In this document: piece after piece, positions 48,685-57,536 of the stretch | How positions within the stretch are numbered: position 1 is the stretch's first letter | How the letters are laid out: each line of letters starts with the position of its first letter | Assembly (NCBI GenBank): GCA_964574875.1 | Contig: CAZNOX010000003.1 | Span: 1 to 64,000, forward strand | Length of the DNA stretch: 64,000 nt | DNA from: DSCS01 sp035391585 | Lineage (GTDB): Bacteria > Macinerneyibacteriota > Macinerneyibacteria > Macinerneyibacteriales > DSCS01 | Direction of reading: 5' to 3' | Notes under the pieces: generated by a model | Seen by the model: only the letters and a program-made list of their open reading frames with translations | Databases searched by the model: none | Told to the model about the DNA's origin: nothing | Made by a program: the position numbers and the translations under genes

Positions 48685-49365
48685 TTACCGTCTTCTTGAC
48701 AGAAGGATCAGCCGGAGGAGGTTCATAAGTGCAGCCAGCGCCGCTGCAAGATAAGTCAGGGCGGCCGCTTTGAGGACTTTTTTCGCACCGGTCAATTCTT
48801 CAGGGGAAAGATAGGACCTTTTCTTGAGGACCCGCAGGGCCATATAGGAGGCATCAAACTCCACGGGAAGAGTGATGACCGTGAAAAAGACCGCTGCCGC
48901 ATAGAGGATGATCCCGATATTGACCAGAGGCGGAAACTGGAAAATAAAACCGAAGAGGACCAGGGGAATGGCCAGGTTGGATCCGAAGGTGCTCACAGGG
49001 ACCAGGGCGTTCCTGATCTTCAACGGGAAGTAATCCCGGGCATCCTGGACAGCATGGCCGCACTCATGGGCAGCCACGGCAATGGCGGCGATGCTGGATT
49101 GGCCGTAAACAGCATCAGAAAGCCTCAGGACTTTATGACGAGGGTCATAATGGTCCGTAAGACGGCCGGAGACCCGCTCCACGGGGACATCGACTTCAGT
49201 TCTGAGAAGGATATCCCGGGCGACAGCGTCTGCCGTCATGTTTTGGGAAGAACGGATCCCGGCATAGCGGGCAAAAGTGGATTTGACTTTGATCTGCGCA
49301 TAGAGGGAGAGAAGGATCGCCGGGACCAGCAGGATCATCGTCCAGTCATAAAAGTAGTACATCAT
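48685..49365 (-). CDS. YugP-like membrane zinc metallopeptidase
   Basis: About 226 residues from the ATG at 49365 (or the next codon, 49362, which has better spacing from AAAGGAG). One N-terminal membrane segment, the zinc motif HECGH (HExxH) in VAAHECGHAVQDA, two membrane segments (about 120-165) and one at the C-terminus fit the YugP/DUF2268-type family of integral metallopeptidases. The second part has the EFDASYMA acidic region that supplies the third zinc ligand. It begins directly after the MutS-like stop, so the two are co-transcribed. Confidence 0.85.
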   Translation of the reverse strand: MMYYFYDWTMILLVPAILLSLYAQIKVKSTFARYAGIRSSQNMTADAVARDILLRTEVDVPVERVSGRLTDHYDPRHKVLRLSDAVYGQSSIAAIAVAAHECGHAVQDARDYFPLKIRNALVPVSTFGSNLAIPLVLFGFIFQFPPLVNIGIILYAAAVFFTVITLPVEFDASYMALRVLKKRSYLSPEELTGAKKVLKAAALTYLAAALAALMNLLRLILLSRRR

Positions 49366-49366
49366 A

Positions 49367-50710
49367 TCACTCCTTTGAAGAGGATGGAGGCTCCAGGAGA
49401 TCCGGGATCCCCTCATTTTGCAGGATGAGAAGACCGAGACGTTCCCGGGAGACGCCCTCGTTAATCTTATAGGTGAAAAGAGGCCGGCCGTCAACAACAG
49501 AAGAGTCGAAATAGTAAAAAGCGATGGCAGGGTTCTCCCTGGATTCTTCCGCCAGTTCGATGAGATGTGAAGAGAGGATAAAGAGGTTGCGCTGCCAGAG
49601 GATGAATTTTCCGATCACCATCCGGGAAGCATCATAGGCATCTTTGATATTGGTCCCTTTGAACAGCTCATCAAAGATAAAAAGAATACGGTTTGTTTTC
49701 TGAAGCAGCTCTCCCGCCTCTTTCACCCGATGGACTTCACTGAAAAAATAGCTGTATCCTTTTCGGATATTGTCTTCGGTGTTGATGCTGGTAAAGAGCC
49801 CCTGGAAGAGTTCCATACGGCAGTGGCGGGCAAAGACCGGGAACCCGGCGCGTCCCAGCAGGACGCTGATCCCCAGGGCTTTCAAAAAGGTCGTCTTTCC
49901 CGCCATATTAGGCCCGGTGAGAAAAAGGAAGGAGCGCGGTGTCTGAAAATCCTGGGTGACAGGACGGGAAAGGAAGGGATGATAGAGTCCCCGGGCAGAA
50001 AAAAACGGCTTGTCGGATTCGATGATCTCGGGGAAACACATCTCGTGGCGCTTTATCGTGGCCCCTACAGAAAAAAAGGCGTCGAGAAGAGCGAAGGCGT
50101 CGGTGAGGGTGTCGATATAGAACCCTCCCCTTGTCCTGAGCCACCGGTCGGCGGCCAGGAGGCGGAAGGGATGCCCTCCGGAAGGGGTGAGCCGGGAGAT
50201 ATGGGCTGTCACCGGGATGAGGGATTCTTCGATGCGGCCCGCCAGTTCTTCCACTTCACGGGGGAGGTCGGCCGAGCGGATTGTTTCAAGGAACTTCTCC
50301 AGAGCCCGGACGAAGCCGGTGATCAGGGTCACGCCTTCTGTGAGAAACTCCATGTTGCTGAAAAGCCCTGTCCCCTTGTGGCGCAGGGAGAGGCGAAGCC
50401 ATGTCACAGCCATATGAAAAGGACTCCTGTTGCGGATCATGGGAAGTTTTGAGCGTAAATACTGGGTGATGAACAAAAACTGGTTCTTGTGGACCGGGGG
50501 GGCCTGGCCGTCCAGGTCACGGAAAAAGCGGAACGTGGACTGTCTGTCTTCCACCTGCTCCAGGGTGAGGAGGTCATCCAGGATCAGAGCGCGGAGTTTT
50601 TCCCGCCCTTTGTCCGTCTTCGTGTAGTCAAAAAGGGCAAAGACTCCGGGTGTTCCGTCAGTGGACTCGAAAAGCTCAAGGTCACGCATGGTCTGGGCGT
50701 CAGCGGTCAT
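49367..50710 (-). CDS. MutS-family ATPase lacking mismatch-recognition domain
   Basis: About 447 residues from the ATG at 50710 (AAAGGAGTCCTGTC upstream). The C-terminal ATPase has Walker A GPNMAGKTTFLKALG, the NTEDNIRKGYSYFFSEVHR block and the Walker B FIFDELFKGT. The N-terminal part corresponds to the MutS core/lever region, but the mismatch-binding FxE domain and the C-terminal Smr domain of MutS2 are missing, so a repair role in the classical sense is doubtful. The downstream YugP-like gene abuts it. Confidence 0.84.
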   Translation of the reverse strand: MTADAQTMRDLELFESTDGTPGVFALFDYTKTDKGREKLRALILDDLLTLEQVEDRQSTFRFFRDLDGQAPPVHKNQFLFITQYLRSKLPMIRNRSPFHMAVTWLRLSLRHKGTGLFSNMEFLTEGVTLITGFVRALEKFLETIRSADLPREVEELAGRIEESLIPVTAHISRLTPSGGHPFRLLAADRWLRTRGGFYIDTLTDAFALLDAFFSVGATIKRHEMCFPEIIESDKPFFSARGLYHPFLSRPVTQDFQTPRSFLFLTGPNMAGKTTFLKALGISVLLGRAGFPVFARHCRMELFQGLFTSINTEDNIRKGYSYFFSEVHRVKEAGELLQKTNRILFIFDELFKGTNIKDAYDASRMVIGKFILWQRNLFILSSHLIELAEESRENPAIAFYYFDSSVVDGRPLFTYKINEGVSRERLGLLILQNEGIPDLLEPPSSSKE

Positions 50711-50753
50711 GACAGGACTCCTTTTCGGATAGGATGGACAAACAGCTCCCTCC

Positions 50754-50781
50754 ATTATACAAGGGGAGAAAAGGATAACAA
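50754..50781 (-). promoter_or_regulatory. Promoter of the MutS-like/YugP-like genes
   Basis: On the minus strand TTGTTA (50776-50781) and TATAAT (50754-50759) are 16 bases apart, about 45 bases before the MutS-like start. Confidence 0.5.
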
Positions 50782-50824
50782 GGGAAAAGGAACATCTCGC
50801 CGGGTCCGGGTGTTGAGTTAATGC

Positions 50825-50852
50825 TTGTTTATTTTAAGGCGGGACGTATAAT
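50825..50852 (+). promoter_or_regulatory. Promoter of the S41 protease/tsaD genes
   Basis: TTGTTT (50825-50830) and TATAAT (50847-50852) are 16 bases apart, 18 bases before the ATG at 50871, which has GGGAGGAG upstream. Confidence 0.55.
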
Positions 50853-50870
50853 AGAGCGGGAGGAGTGAAC

Positions 50871-52322
50871 ATGTATAAAAAAGCATTATTGGCTGTTACA
50901 GTCTTATTACTCTTGTTTTTTTCCGTGAACCTGGTCTTTTCAGCCGGGGATTTTTTTAAAGGCCTGGCCATGATCAATGATGTCCATACCATGGTCCGTG
51001 ACCATTATGTGGACCCGGGCGATATCCGTGATGATGATATGGCTTATCAGGCTGTCAAGGGTATGCTTGACGGCCTTGACCCCCATACGGCCTTTTTCAC
51101 ACCCGAAGAGAGCCGTGATATGATCACGGATATCGAAGGCTCTTTCGGAGGCCTGGGGATCCGCATCGACAAGAAAGGTGATTTTGTCGTCGTGGTCTCT
51201 CCCATTGAAGGGACCCCGGCCTATCGGATGGGGATGCAGGCCGGCGATAAGATCGTGGAGGTCGACGGAAAGTCTGCCGTGGGGCTCTCTCTTGAAAAAG
51301 TGATCAGCATGCTCAGGGGAGATATCGGGACAACAGTCCGCGTCAGTGTTCAGAGAGACGGTGTTCCCGAACTTCTGACATTTGAGATCGTCCGGGCCAA
51401 GATCGAACTGCCCAGCCTGTCAGGAGCCTTCATGATCGACGACACCACGGCCTATATCCGGTTTATCCATTTCCAGGAGAATTCCCTGGAGGAGATGACC
51501 AGGGCCCTGGCCGATCTCAAAGCCAGGGGAATGAAAAACCTTATTCTGGATATCCGTTACAATCCGGGGGGGATCCTGGAGATCGCCTACGGCATTGCGG
51601 ACCTCTTTATTCCCAAGGGGGATGTCATCGTCTCCACCCGCGGACGTGACGGGGTCCTTCTCGAAGAATACCGGTCCACAGACCCGACCCCCTACGCCGA
51701 TATCTCGCTGGCGCTCCTCGTGGACCGCGGGTCGGCCTCCGCCTCGGAGATCCTGGCCGGCGCGGTCAAAGACCTGAAACGGGGCCTTGTCATCGGCGAA
51801 AAGACATACGGGAAGGGGTCTGTCCAGAGGATCTATTCTCTCAGAGACGGCTCGGCGCTGAAGATGACCATCGCCCACTATTATACCCCCGGGGGTGTCT
51901 GTGTGGACGGGACAGGGATCGAACCCGATATCGCCGTGGAGACACCGCCGTATCCCGTTCAGCTGGCGGACCTTCTCAGGGGAGGGGCCATCGAGGATTT
52001 TACTGCAGATCGGACAGATGTCAGCCCGGATGCCGGGGATGATGCTCTGCTTGCCTCTTTCCGCGCCTATCTTGAAAAAAAGGGATATGACTTTAAAGAA
52101 CACTTTTTGGGAAACGGGATCAATGCCGAACTCATTACAGAGAATGTCCCGGACTGGAAGGGAAAGATCTTCACGGCTATCGCCGGAGAACTCACCCGGC
52201 AGATCCGCTACCGTCTCCTCTACCGTGACCGGGGAGAAGAGGCGGCCAGGATCTTTCTCACCAGGGATGACCGGGTGATCACAAAGGCCAGAGAAGCCCT
52301 GGAGAAAAAGGAAGGCCCATGA
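50871..52322 (+). CDS. C-terminal processing protease (S41, CtpA-like)
   Basis: A periplasmic serine protease of about 483 residues. The ATG at 50871 is preferred over a GTG two codons upstream. A signal anchor (ALLAVTVLLLLFFSVNLVFS) is followed by the PDZ domain (GSFGGLGIRIDKKGDFVVVVSPIEGTPAYRMG, about 88-170). The catalytic Ser/Lys pair is visible: DRGSASASEILAGA with the Ser, and GEKTYGKGSVQ with the Lys, 25 residues later. It overlaps tsaD by 4 bases, a coupling of unknown meaning. Confidence 0.92.
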   Translation: MYKKALLAVTVLLLLFFSVNLVFSAGDFFKGLAMINDVHTMVRDHYVDPGDIRDDDMAYQAVKGMLDGLDPHTAFFTPEESRDMITDIEGSFGGLGIRIDKKGDFVVVVSPIEGTPAYRMGMQAGDKIVEVDGKSAVGLSLEKVISMLRGDIGTTVRVSVQRDGVPELLTFEIVRAKIELPSLSGAFMIDDTTAYIRFIHFQENSLEEMTRALADLKARGMKNLILDIRYNPGGILEIAYGIADLFIPKGDVIVSTRGRDGVLLEEYRSTDPTPYADISLALLVDRGSASASEILAGAVKDLKRGLVIGEKTYGKGSVQRIYSLRDGSALKMTIAHYYTPGGVCVDGTGIEPDIAVETPPYPVQLADLLRGGAIEDFTADRTDVSPDAGDDALLASFRAYLEKKGYDFKEHFLGNGINAELITENVPDWKGKIFTAIAGELTRQIRYRLLYRDRGEEAARIFLTRDDRVITKAREALEKKEGP

Positions 52323-53320
52323 TCATTCTCGGTATCGAGACATCCTGCGACGAGACATCAGCTGCTCTTGTCCGTGACGGACGGACGATCCTCTCCAACG
52401 TGATCCACACCCAGGAAGTCCATCAGAAATTCGGAGGAGTCGTTCCCGAGGTCGCTTCCCGGAACCATGTGATCAAGATCTTCGAAGTCCTTGATGCTGT
52501 GGAGAAAGAGGCGGGCATGCCCCTGCATGAGGCCGATGCCATTGCGGTGACGCAAGGCCCGGGCCTGGTGGGAGCGCTTCTCATCGGAGTCAACACGGCT
52601 AAAGGGCTGGCCTATGTCTGGAACAAACCCCTGGTCCCGGTCCACCACGTGGAAGCCCATCTCTACGCCAATATGCTTCATTTCGGGGATCTTCCTTTTC
52701 CCTTTCTCGGGCTTATCGTCTCCGGGGGGCATACCCACCTGGTCCTTGTCCGGAGCCCCAGGCAATACCAGCTTGTGGGACAGACACGGGACGACGCCGT
52801 GGGGGAGGCCTTTGACAAGGTGGCCAAGATGCTGGGGCTGGGATACCCCGGAGGGCCTGTTGTGGACCGTCTGGCTGCACAAGGGGATGAGGATGCTCTT
52901 GAATTCCCTGTCCCCGTCCCCCGCGACAATCCTCTTGATTTCAGTTTCAGCGGCCTCAAGACAGCCGTGAGGACCATGATCGCTTCCGACCCGGCTGTGA
53001 GAAAAGAAGATGTCTGTGCCTCTTTTCAGAAGACAGCAGTCCTGGCTCTGACGCGGAGGGTGGACCTCTTCTTTTCCTCGGAAAAGCCCTATCCTCTTGT
53101 CATCGCCGGAGGCGTGGCCGCCAACAGCCGGGTTCGGAAGGAGTTCGCGTCTCTTGCCGGCCGTTACGGAGTCCCTCTGTTTATTCCGCCGCCCCGGCTC
53201 TGTACGGATAACGCCGCCATGGTGGCTGCCCTGGGAGGGGACCTCTTCCGGGAGGGGGCTTTCCTGGAAGGGGAGGCGCTCCTGTCTCTCAATGCAACGA
53301 GTTCACTGGCCTTTGTCTGA
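52319..53320 (+). CDS. tsaD: tRNA N6-threonylcarbamoyladenosine synthase subunit TsaD
   Basis: Transfers the threonylcarbamoyl group to A37 of ANN-decoding tRNAs. The 333-residue ASKHA-type protein has GIETSCDETSAALV (5-18), the metal-binding HHVEAH (about 110-115), FLGLIVSGGHTHLVLV, LGLGYPGGPVVDRLA, DFSFSGLKTAV and CTDNAAMVAALG. TsaB, TsaC and TsaE are not in the window. Its length and motifs are standard. Confidence 0.96.
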   Translation: MIILGIETSCDETSAALVRDGRTILSNVIHTQEVHQKFGGVVPEVASRNHVIKIFEVLDAVEKEAGMPLHEADAIAVTQGPGLVGALLIGVNTAKGLAYVWNKPLVPVHHVEAHLYANMLHFGDLPFPFLGLIVSGGHTHLVLVRSPRQYQLVGQTRDDAVGEAFDKVAKMLGLGYPGGPVVDRLAAQGDEDALEFPVPVPRDNPLDFSFSGLKTAVRTMIASDPAVRKEDVCASFQKTAVLALTRRVDLFFSSEKPYPLVIAGGVAANSRVRKEFASLAGRYGVPLFIPPPRLCTDNAAMVAALGGDLFREGAFLEGEALLSLNATSSLAFV

Positions 53321-53333
53321 GCTTCTCCCTTTT

Positions 53334-53984
53334 TTACCGGAGTTCTGCAGGAGGTTCTCCTGCAGCCCTTAACAGACGGTTCAAGTCAGTCATGACTCCG
53401 ATGACATGCGTGAGGCGGCCCGAATCATCACGCTGGACTCGCCAGCGTGAGAGGGCATAGAGTGTCCCGCCGTCCCTTGCGGAGAGAGTGAGAAAAAGGG
53501 GAGAGGCGGGGGTCCCCTCCTTCAGATCCTTCAGGTAGCCCCAGAGATGATCCTCATAAATATCAGAATGACAGACCTCGGAGACCGGACGCCCGTGGAG
53601 CTCCTCACCGGAAGAATGCAGGATCGTCTTCATCGAGGAGTTGGCGTATTCGATACATCCGCTCTCATCCAGGACAAGGAGGGGGTCGGGAAGAAGCTCT
53701 AAAAGAGAGCGGTAGTGCTCCTCTGCCCGGCGGATCTGCTGATGGAGAAGGTCGCGTTTCCGCAGGTTCGAAGCCGACAGAAGGAAGAGGAGAAGGGCTG
53801 TGCCCAGAACAAAAAACCATCCCTTGAACAGCTGCCCTTTGATATAAAGGGGCGCCGGGACGGGAAAAAGGAGTCTCAGCAGGTAATCGGAAAAGAGGAT
53901 CCAGAGAAAACCCGCGATAAGGAAGATCAAAGCTGTTTTCAGGGCATCTCTTCTCCAGGAAAAACGATGAAATCGGTGCATCAT
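53334..53984 (-). CDS. Membrane protein with PAS domain, no output domain
   Basis: A 216-residue protein with two membrane segments (about 14-40 and 53-68) and a C-terminal PAS domain: LLELLPDPLLVLDESGCIEYANSSMKTIL (93-121) is the PAS fold start, followed by GRPVSEVCHSDIYEDHLWGYLK and WRVQRDDSGRLTHVIGVMTDLN. No kinase, GGDEF or other output domain is fused, so it may be a sensor for a partner protein or a remnant. The last part contains a perfect nine-pair hairpin on DNA (53345-53365). Confidence 0.75.
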   Translation of the reverse strand: MMHRFHRFSWRRDALKTALIFLIAGFLWILFSDYLLRLLFPVPAPLYIKGQLFKGWFFVLGTALLLFLLSASNLRKRDLLHQQIRRAEEHYRSLLELLPDPLLVLDESGCIEYANSSMKTILHSSGEELHGRPVSEVCHSDIYEDHLWGYLKDLKEGTPASPLFLTLSARDGGTLYALSRWRVQRDDSGRLTHVIGVMTDLNRLLRAAGEPPAELR

Positions 53985-54031
53985 ACTTTATTATAGAGAC
54001 AAAACAGGGGTTTCTCAAGGGAAAAGAGTCC

Positions 54032-54060
54032 TTGACGGCTGCTGAGCGGCTCTCTATTCT
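54032..54060 (+). promoter_or_regulatory. Promoter of pcp
   Basis: TTGACG (54032-54037) and TATTCT (54055-54060) are 17 bases apart, with AAAGGAGG before the ATG at 54078. Confidence 0.6.
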
Positions 54061-54077
54061 CACATAAAGGAGGGCCT

Positions 54078-54689
54078 ATGAAAATTCTCGTCACGGGATT
54101 TGAACCTTTCGGCGGGGATGGAATCAATCCGTCCCGGGAAGTCATCACAAGACTCCCTGCTCAGCTGGGTGATATCCGGATCTTCACAGGATGTCTCCCC
54201 GTGGCTTATGGAGAGGCGGAAAGCGAACTCATGGCCCTGCTCCGCCGGCATAAGCCTGACGGGGTGCTCTCTCTGGGTGTCGCTGCCGGAAGGTGCGCCC
54301 CTGAGCTGGAAAGGGTGGCTCTCAATCTGGATGATGCCTCCATGGCCGATAACCGGGGTGTCGTGCGCAGCGGGGATCCTGTCTCTCCCGGCGGCCCTGC
54401 AGCCTATTTCACCACGCTGCCTCTTGAGAGGATCCGTTCAGCGTTCCGTGAGAGAGGGATCCCTCTTTTCGTCTCTCTTTCTGCGGGAGCTTTTCTCTGT
54501 AATCATATCTTTTATCTCCTCATGGAGTACGCCAACCGGTCCTGTCCTCCTCTCATGGCCGGATTCATGCATCTTCCGGCTCTTCCGGAACAGGGGTGTG
54601 AGTCCAGACAGCGCCCGACCATGTCCCTCTCGCTTCAGATCGAAGCGGTCACGCTGACGCTGGAAGCCATGGGGACGGGAGGAGCATGA
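54078..54689 (+). CDS. pcp: Pyrrolidone-carboxylate peptidase
   Basis: Removes N-terminal pyroglutamate from peptides. The 203-residue cysteine peptidase has TGFEPFGGDGINPSREV (6-22) and the catalytic triad: Glu in PELERVALNLDDA (around 77), C141 in GAFLCNHIFY and H165 in FMHLPALPEQ. All are in C15 order. The end overlaps the next start by 4 bases, coupling it to a drug/metabolite transporter. Confidence 0.94.
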   Translation: MKILVTGFEPFGGDGINPSREVITRLPAQLGDIRIFTGCLPVAYGEAESELMALLRRHKPDGVLSLGVAAGRCAPELERVALNLDDASMADNRGVVRSGDPVSPGGPAAYFTTLPLERIRSAFRERGIPLFVSLSAGAFLCNHIFYLLMEYANRSCPPLMAGFMHLPALPEQGCESRQRPTMSLSLQIEAVTLTLEAMGTGGA

Positions 54690-55537
54690 TCCCCGCCTGG
54701 CAGAAACACCGGGGAGAGGCCTCTCTTTTTTTATCGGCCTTTTTCTTCAGCCTCACAGCATTGGCGGTCAAGGCGGCTTCTTTTCATTATTCCGGAGCCT
54801 TTATCGCATTTTTCCGATTCGGAACGGAGATCCTCCTCTGTTTCGGACTTCTCTACGCCGTGAGACGGCGGTTCCGCGTGAAGGATCCGGGGACCTGGCT
54901 TCTCCGGGGGTTTTTCGGGGCAGGATCCATGGTCCTCTATTTTGTCGCCATCAGCCTCTCATCAAGCGGACGGGCGACCCTCCTCTTCAATACTTATCCC
55001 CTCTTTGTCGCTGTGACAGGGGCGCTTTTTTTCGGGAAAAAGATGAACGCCGGCCACGTGGTCAGCCTGTTTCTCTGCGGAGCCGGAGTCTGGTTTGTCT
55101 TTCACGACAAGAGTGATTTCGGGCCCCTGGGGGATGCAGTGGGCCTCCTGTCCGCCCTGTTTGCAGGGATCTCCATCCATTTTCTCCAGAAATCAAGGGA
55201 ATCCAATCATACAGTCATCGTTTACCTGGCGGCCGCCTTTTTCGGGTTGGCCTTCACGGCTCCCTGGGCGGGATCGGCTGTCTTCCTCTCCTGGCCGCTT
55301 GCTGCCATGCTGGCCGGTGTGGGGACAGTCTCCCTTGCGGGGCAGCTTCTCATGTCCTACGGGTTCAAGTATATTCATCCCACACGGGGGAGCATCATCG
55401 CCTACGCATCACTCCCGCTCACCATGGGAGCCAGTTTTCTTCTCTTTAAGGAGAAATATCACCCTCTCTTTTTCCTCGGGACGGCTCTCATCATTGCAGG
55501 GCTCCTGATCAACCTGACTCATAAAAAAAAGAATTGA
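54686..55537 (+). CDS. EamA/DMT-family transporter
   Basis: A 283-residue membrane protein with ten predicted helices in two repeated EamA halves (about residues 10-135 and 145-280). Internal repeats are visible: LLFNTYPLFVAVTGALFFGKKM in the first half and IIAYASLPLTMGASFLLFKEKY in the second. The family exports metabolites or amino acids. Its start overlaps pcp, so a link to peptide or pyroglutamate use is possible, but the substrate is not assignable. Confidence 0.84.
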   Translation: MIPAWQKHRGEASLFLSAFFFSLTALAVKAASFHYSGAFIAFFRFGTEILLCFGLLYAVRRRFRVKDPGTWLLRGFFGAGSMVLYFVAISLSSSGRATLLFNTYPLFVAVTGALFFGKKMNAGHVVSLFLCGAGVWFVFHDKSDFGPLGDAVGLLSALFAGISIHFLQKSRESNHTVIVYLAAAFFGLAFTAPWAGSAVFLSWPLAAMLAGVGTVSLAGQLLMSYGFKYIHPTRGSIIAYASLPLTMGASFLLFKEKYHPLFFLGTALIIAGLLINLTHKKKN

Positions 55538-55688
55538 AACTTTTCAGGGGGGGACGGTGTCTCATGGGCACTTGACTGTTGAAACGACTTGTTTTCGCAA
55601 AGGAGAACAATGATCACCTTTTCTATGACCTCATATTGATTTTTCCCTGTCCTGATACCACTTCAGAGAGAATCCATAAGGAGATAAG
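55538..55688. promoter_or_regulatory. Leader region of the ABC exporter operon
   Basis: A 151-base region with no convincing -10/-35 pair at standard spacing. It contains a short open frame with a strong ribosome binding site (listed separately) and T-rich stretches after it. Confidence 0.35.
55610..55639 (+). CDS. Possible nine-residue leader peptide
   Basis: AAAGGAGAACA precedes ATG, opening a nine-codon frame (MITFSMTSY) ending in TGA, 49 bases before the ABC exporter start. The ribosome binding site is as good as those of real genes. Translational attenuation is possible, though no strong pair of alternative hairpins is visible by eye. Confidence 0.35.
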   Translation: MITFSMTSY

Positions 55689-57536
55689 ATGAAGAACACC
55701 TTTTCCTCCCTTTATCTGTTTATGAAGGGACAACGCTTGCTTTATACAGGAGCTATCCTCGCCATGGGAGCGGCCACCCTCTTCGGGTTATTGACTCCTC
55801 TGGTGATCCGGTATGCCATTGATACGGTCATCGGAGGCAAAGAGGTCGCTGCCCCGCCTCTCTTTGCAGGGATCCTTCATTTGTTTACAGGCCTTTTCGG
55901 CGGGGCCCTTTCTCTTCCGGAAGCAGGGGGCCTCTTTATCCTCCTCTCCTTGGGAGGCGGTGTCTTCCTCTATCTCAAAGGGAGATGGGCCGCCATGGCT
56001 GCTGAATCCATGGCGCGGGGGATCCGTGAAAGGCTTTATGACCACATCCAGAGGCTTCCTTACGCCTATCATACCAGGGCGGAGACAGGAGACCTGGTGC
56101 AGCGTTCCACATCAGACGTGGAGACCATCCGCAAATTTGTGGCCTCGCAATTCGTGGAGATCGGGCGGGCCCTTTTCATGGTGGGGCTCACCCTCTCTTT
56201 TATGATCCAGCTTCATAAGGGGATGACACTCTATGCCATGGCTGTGGTTCCGGTGATCTTTCTCTTCTCCTTTGTCTTTTTCATGAAAGTCAAAGGGGCA
56301 TTCAAACAATCGGATGAAGCCGAAGGACGCCTCTCCACAACCCTTCAGGAGAACCTCACCGGGGTCAGGGTCGTGCGGGCCTTCGGACGTCAGTGCTATG
56401 AAGAGGAGCGCTTTGACTTCAGAAACCGGGAGTACCAGTCACTGACCTACCGTCTCATCGCCCTTCTGGCCCTGTACTGGGGGGTGTCTGACTTTCTCTG
56501 CCTTCTTCAGATCGGGTTTGTCCTCTTCATGGGCGGAGCCGTCGCTCTCCAGGGAGGGATGACTGTGGGGACGCTTGCTGTCTTTGTCCTCTATGAAGGA
56601 CGCCTTCTCTGGCCTGTGCGGCAGATGGGGCGGATCCTCACAGATATGGGAAAGACCTTTGTCTCGGTGAAGAGGATCATGGAGATCCTGGAAGAACCCG
56701 CAGAAGAGGACCACCCCGAAGCGGGGACTCCTCCCATCAGGGGGGAGATCGTCTTTCAGGGGGTCTCCTTTTCCTATGACGAGGGTTGTGAGGTCCTCAG
56801 GGATGTCTCGGTCAGGATCCCCCGGGGGGCCACAGTCGCTGTCCTGGGTCCTACAGGCTGCGGGAAATCGACACTCGTCCATCTCATCGCCGGCCTCTAT
56901 CCCTGTGAAACGGGGGAGATCCTTATTGACGGGACTCCTGTGAAACGGATCCGGCGGGATTGGCTTCGGCGTCATGTGGGGCTTGTCCTCCAGGAGCCGT
57001 TTCTCTATTCGAAATCACTCAGGGAGAATATCGGGATCAGGGAAGAGTCTCCCCGGGACGAGGATGTCCATGCTGCAGCCAGGGATGCAGCCATCCATGA
57101 AGTGATCATGGAGATGGAGAAGGGTTATGAGACAGCTGTAGGTGAACGGGGAGTGACACTCTCCGGCGGGCAGAAACAGCGTGTGGCCATGGCCAGGACT
57201 CTTATGGCCCCGTACCCCGTTCTGATCTTTGACGACTCGCTGAGCGCCGTGGATACAGAGACGGACGCGGCCATACGCAAGGCCCTCGCCATGAGAAAAG
57301 AGAAAGCAACGACGATCATTATCTCCCACCGGATCACCACTCTGGCCGAAGCAGAACTGATCCTGGTCATGGATAAGGGCCGGATCGTCCAGGCCGGGAC
57401 CCATGCGGACCTGCTGGCAGCAGAGGGACTCTATCAGAGGATCGCGGCTCTGCAGAACGATCTGGCCGAAGAACTGTCCCTTGTCATGGAGGGAGAAGAT
57501 GAAAACGGAAGGAGCGGCCATGAGTACACCTCATAA
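55689..57536 (+). CDS. ABC exporter subunit with degenerate catalytic site
   Basis: A 615-residue half-transporter: six membrane segments (about 15-310) and an ATPase domain. It has Walker A GPTGCGKST, the consensus signature LSGGQKQ, and Walker B ending in IFDDSLSAVDT, where the catalytic Glu is Asp. The H-loop IISHR is intact. With the following gene this makes a heterodimeric exporter of the TM287/288, BmrCD or LmrCD kind, in which one of the two ATP sites is degenerate. A poor promoter but a short leader frame precede it. Confidence 0.93.
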   Translation: MKNTFSSLYLFMKGQRLLYTGAILAMGAATLFGLLTPLVIRYAIDTVIGGKEVAAPPLFAGILHLFTGLFGGALSLPEAGGLFILLSLGGGVFLYLKGRWAAMAAESMARGIRERLYDHIQRLPYAYHTRAETGDLVQRSTSDVETIRKFVASQFVEIGRALFMVGLTLSFMIQLHKGMTLYAMAVVPVIFLFSFVFFMKVKGAFKQSDEAEGRLSTTLQENLTGVRVVRAFGRQCYEEERFDFRNREYQSLTYRLIALLALYWGVSDFLCLLQIGFVLFMGGAVALQGGMTVGTLAVFVLYEGRLLWPVRQMGRILTDMGKTFVSVKRIMEILEEPAEEDHPEAGTPPIRGEIVFQGVSFSYDEGCEVLRDVSVRIPRGATVAVLGPTGCGKSTLVHLIAGLYPCETGEILIDGTPVKRIRRDWLRRHVGLVLQEPFLYSKSLRENIGIREESPRDEDVHAAARDAAIHEVIMEMEKGYETAVGERGVTLSGGQKQRVAMARTLMAPYPVLIFDDSLSAVDTETDAAIRKALAMRKEKATTIIISHRITTLAEAELILVMDKGRIVQAGTHADLLAAEGLYQRIAALQNDLAEELSLVMEGEDENGRSGHEYTS

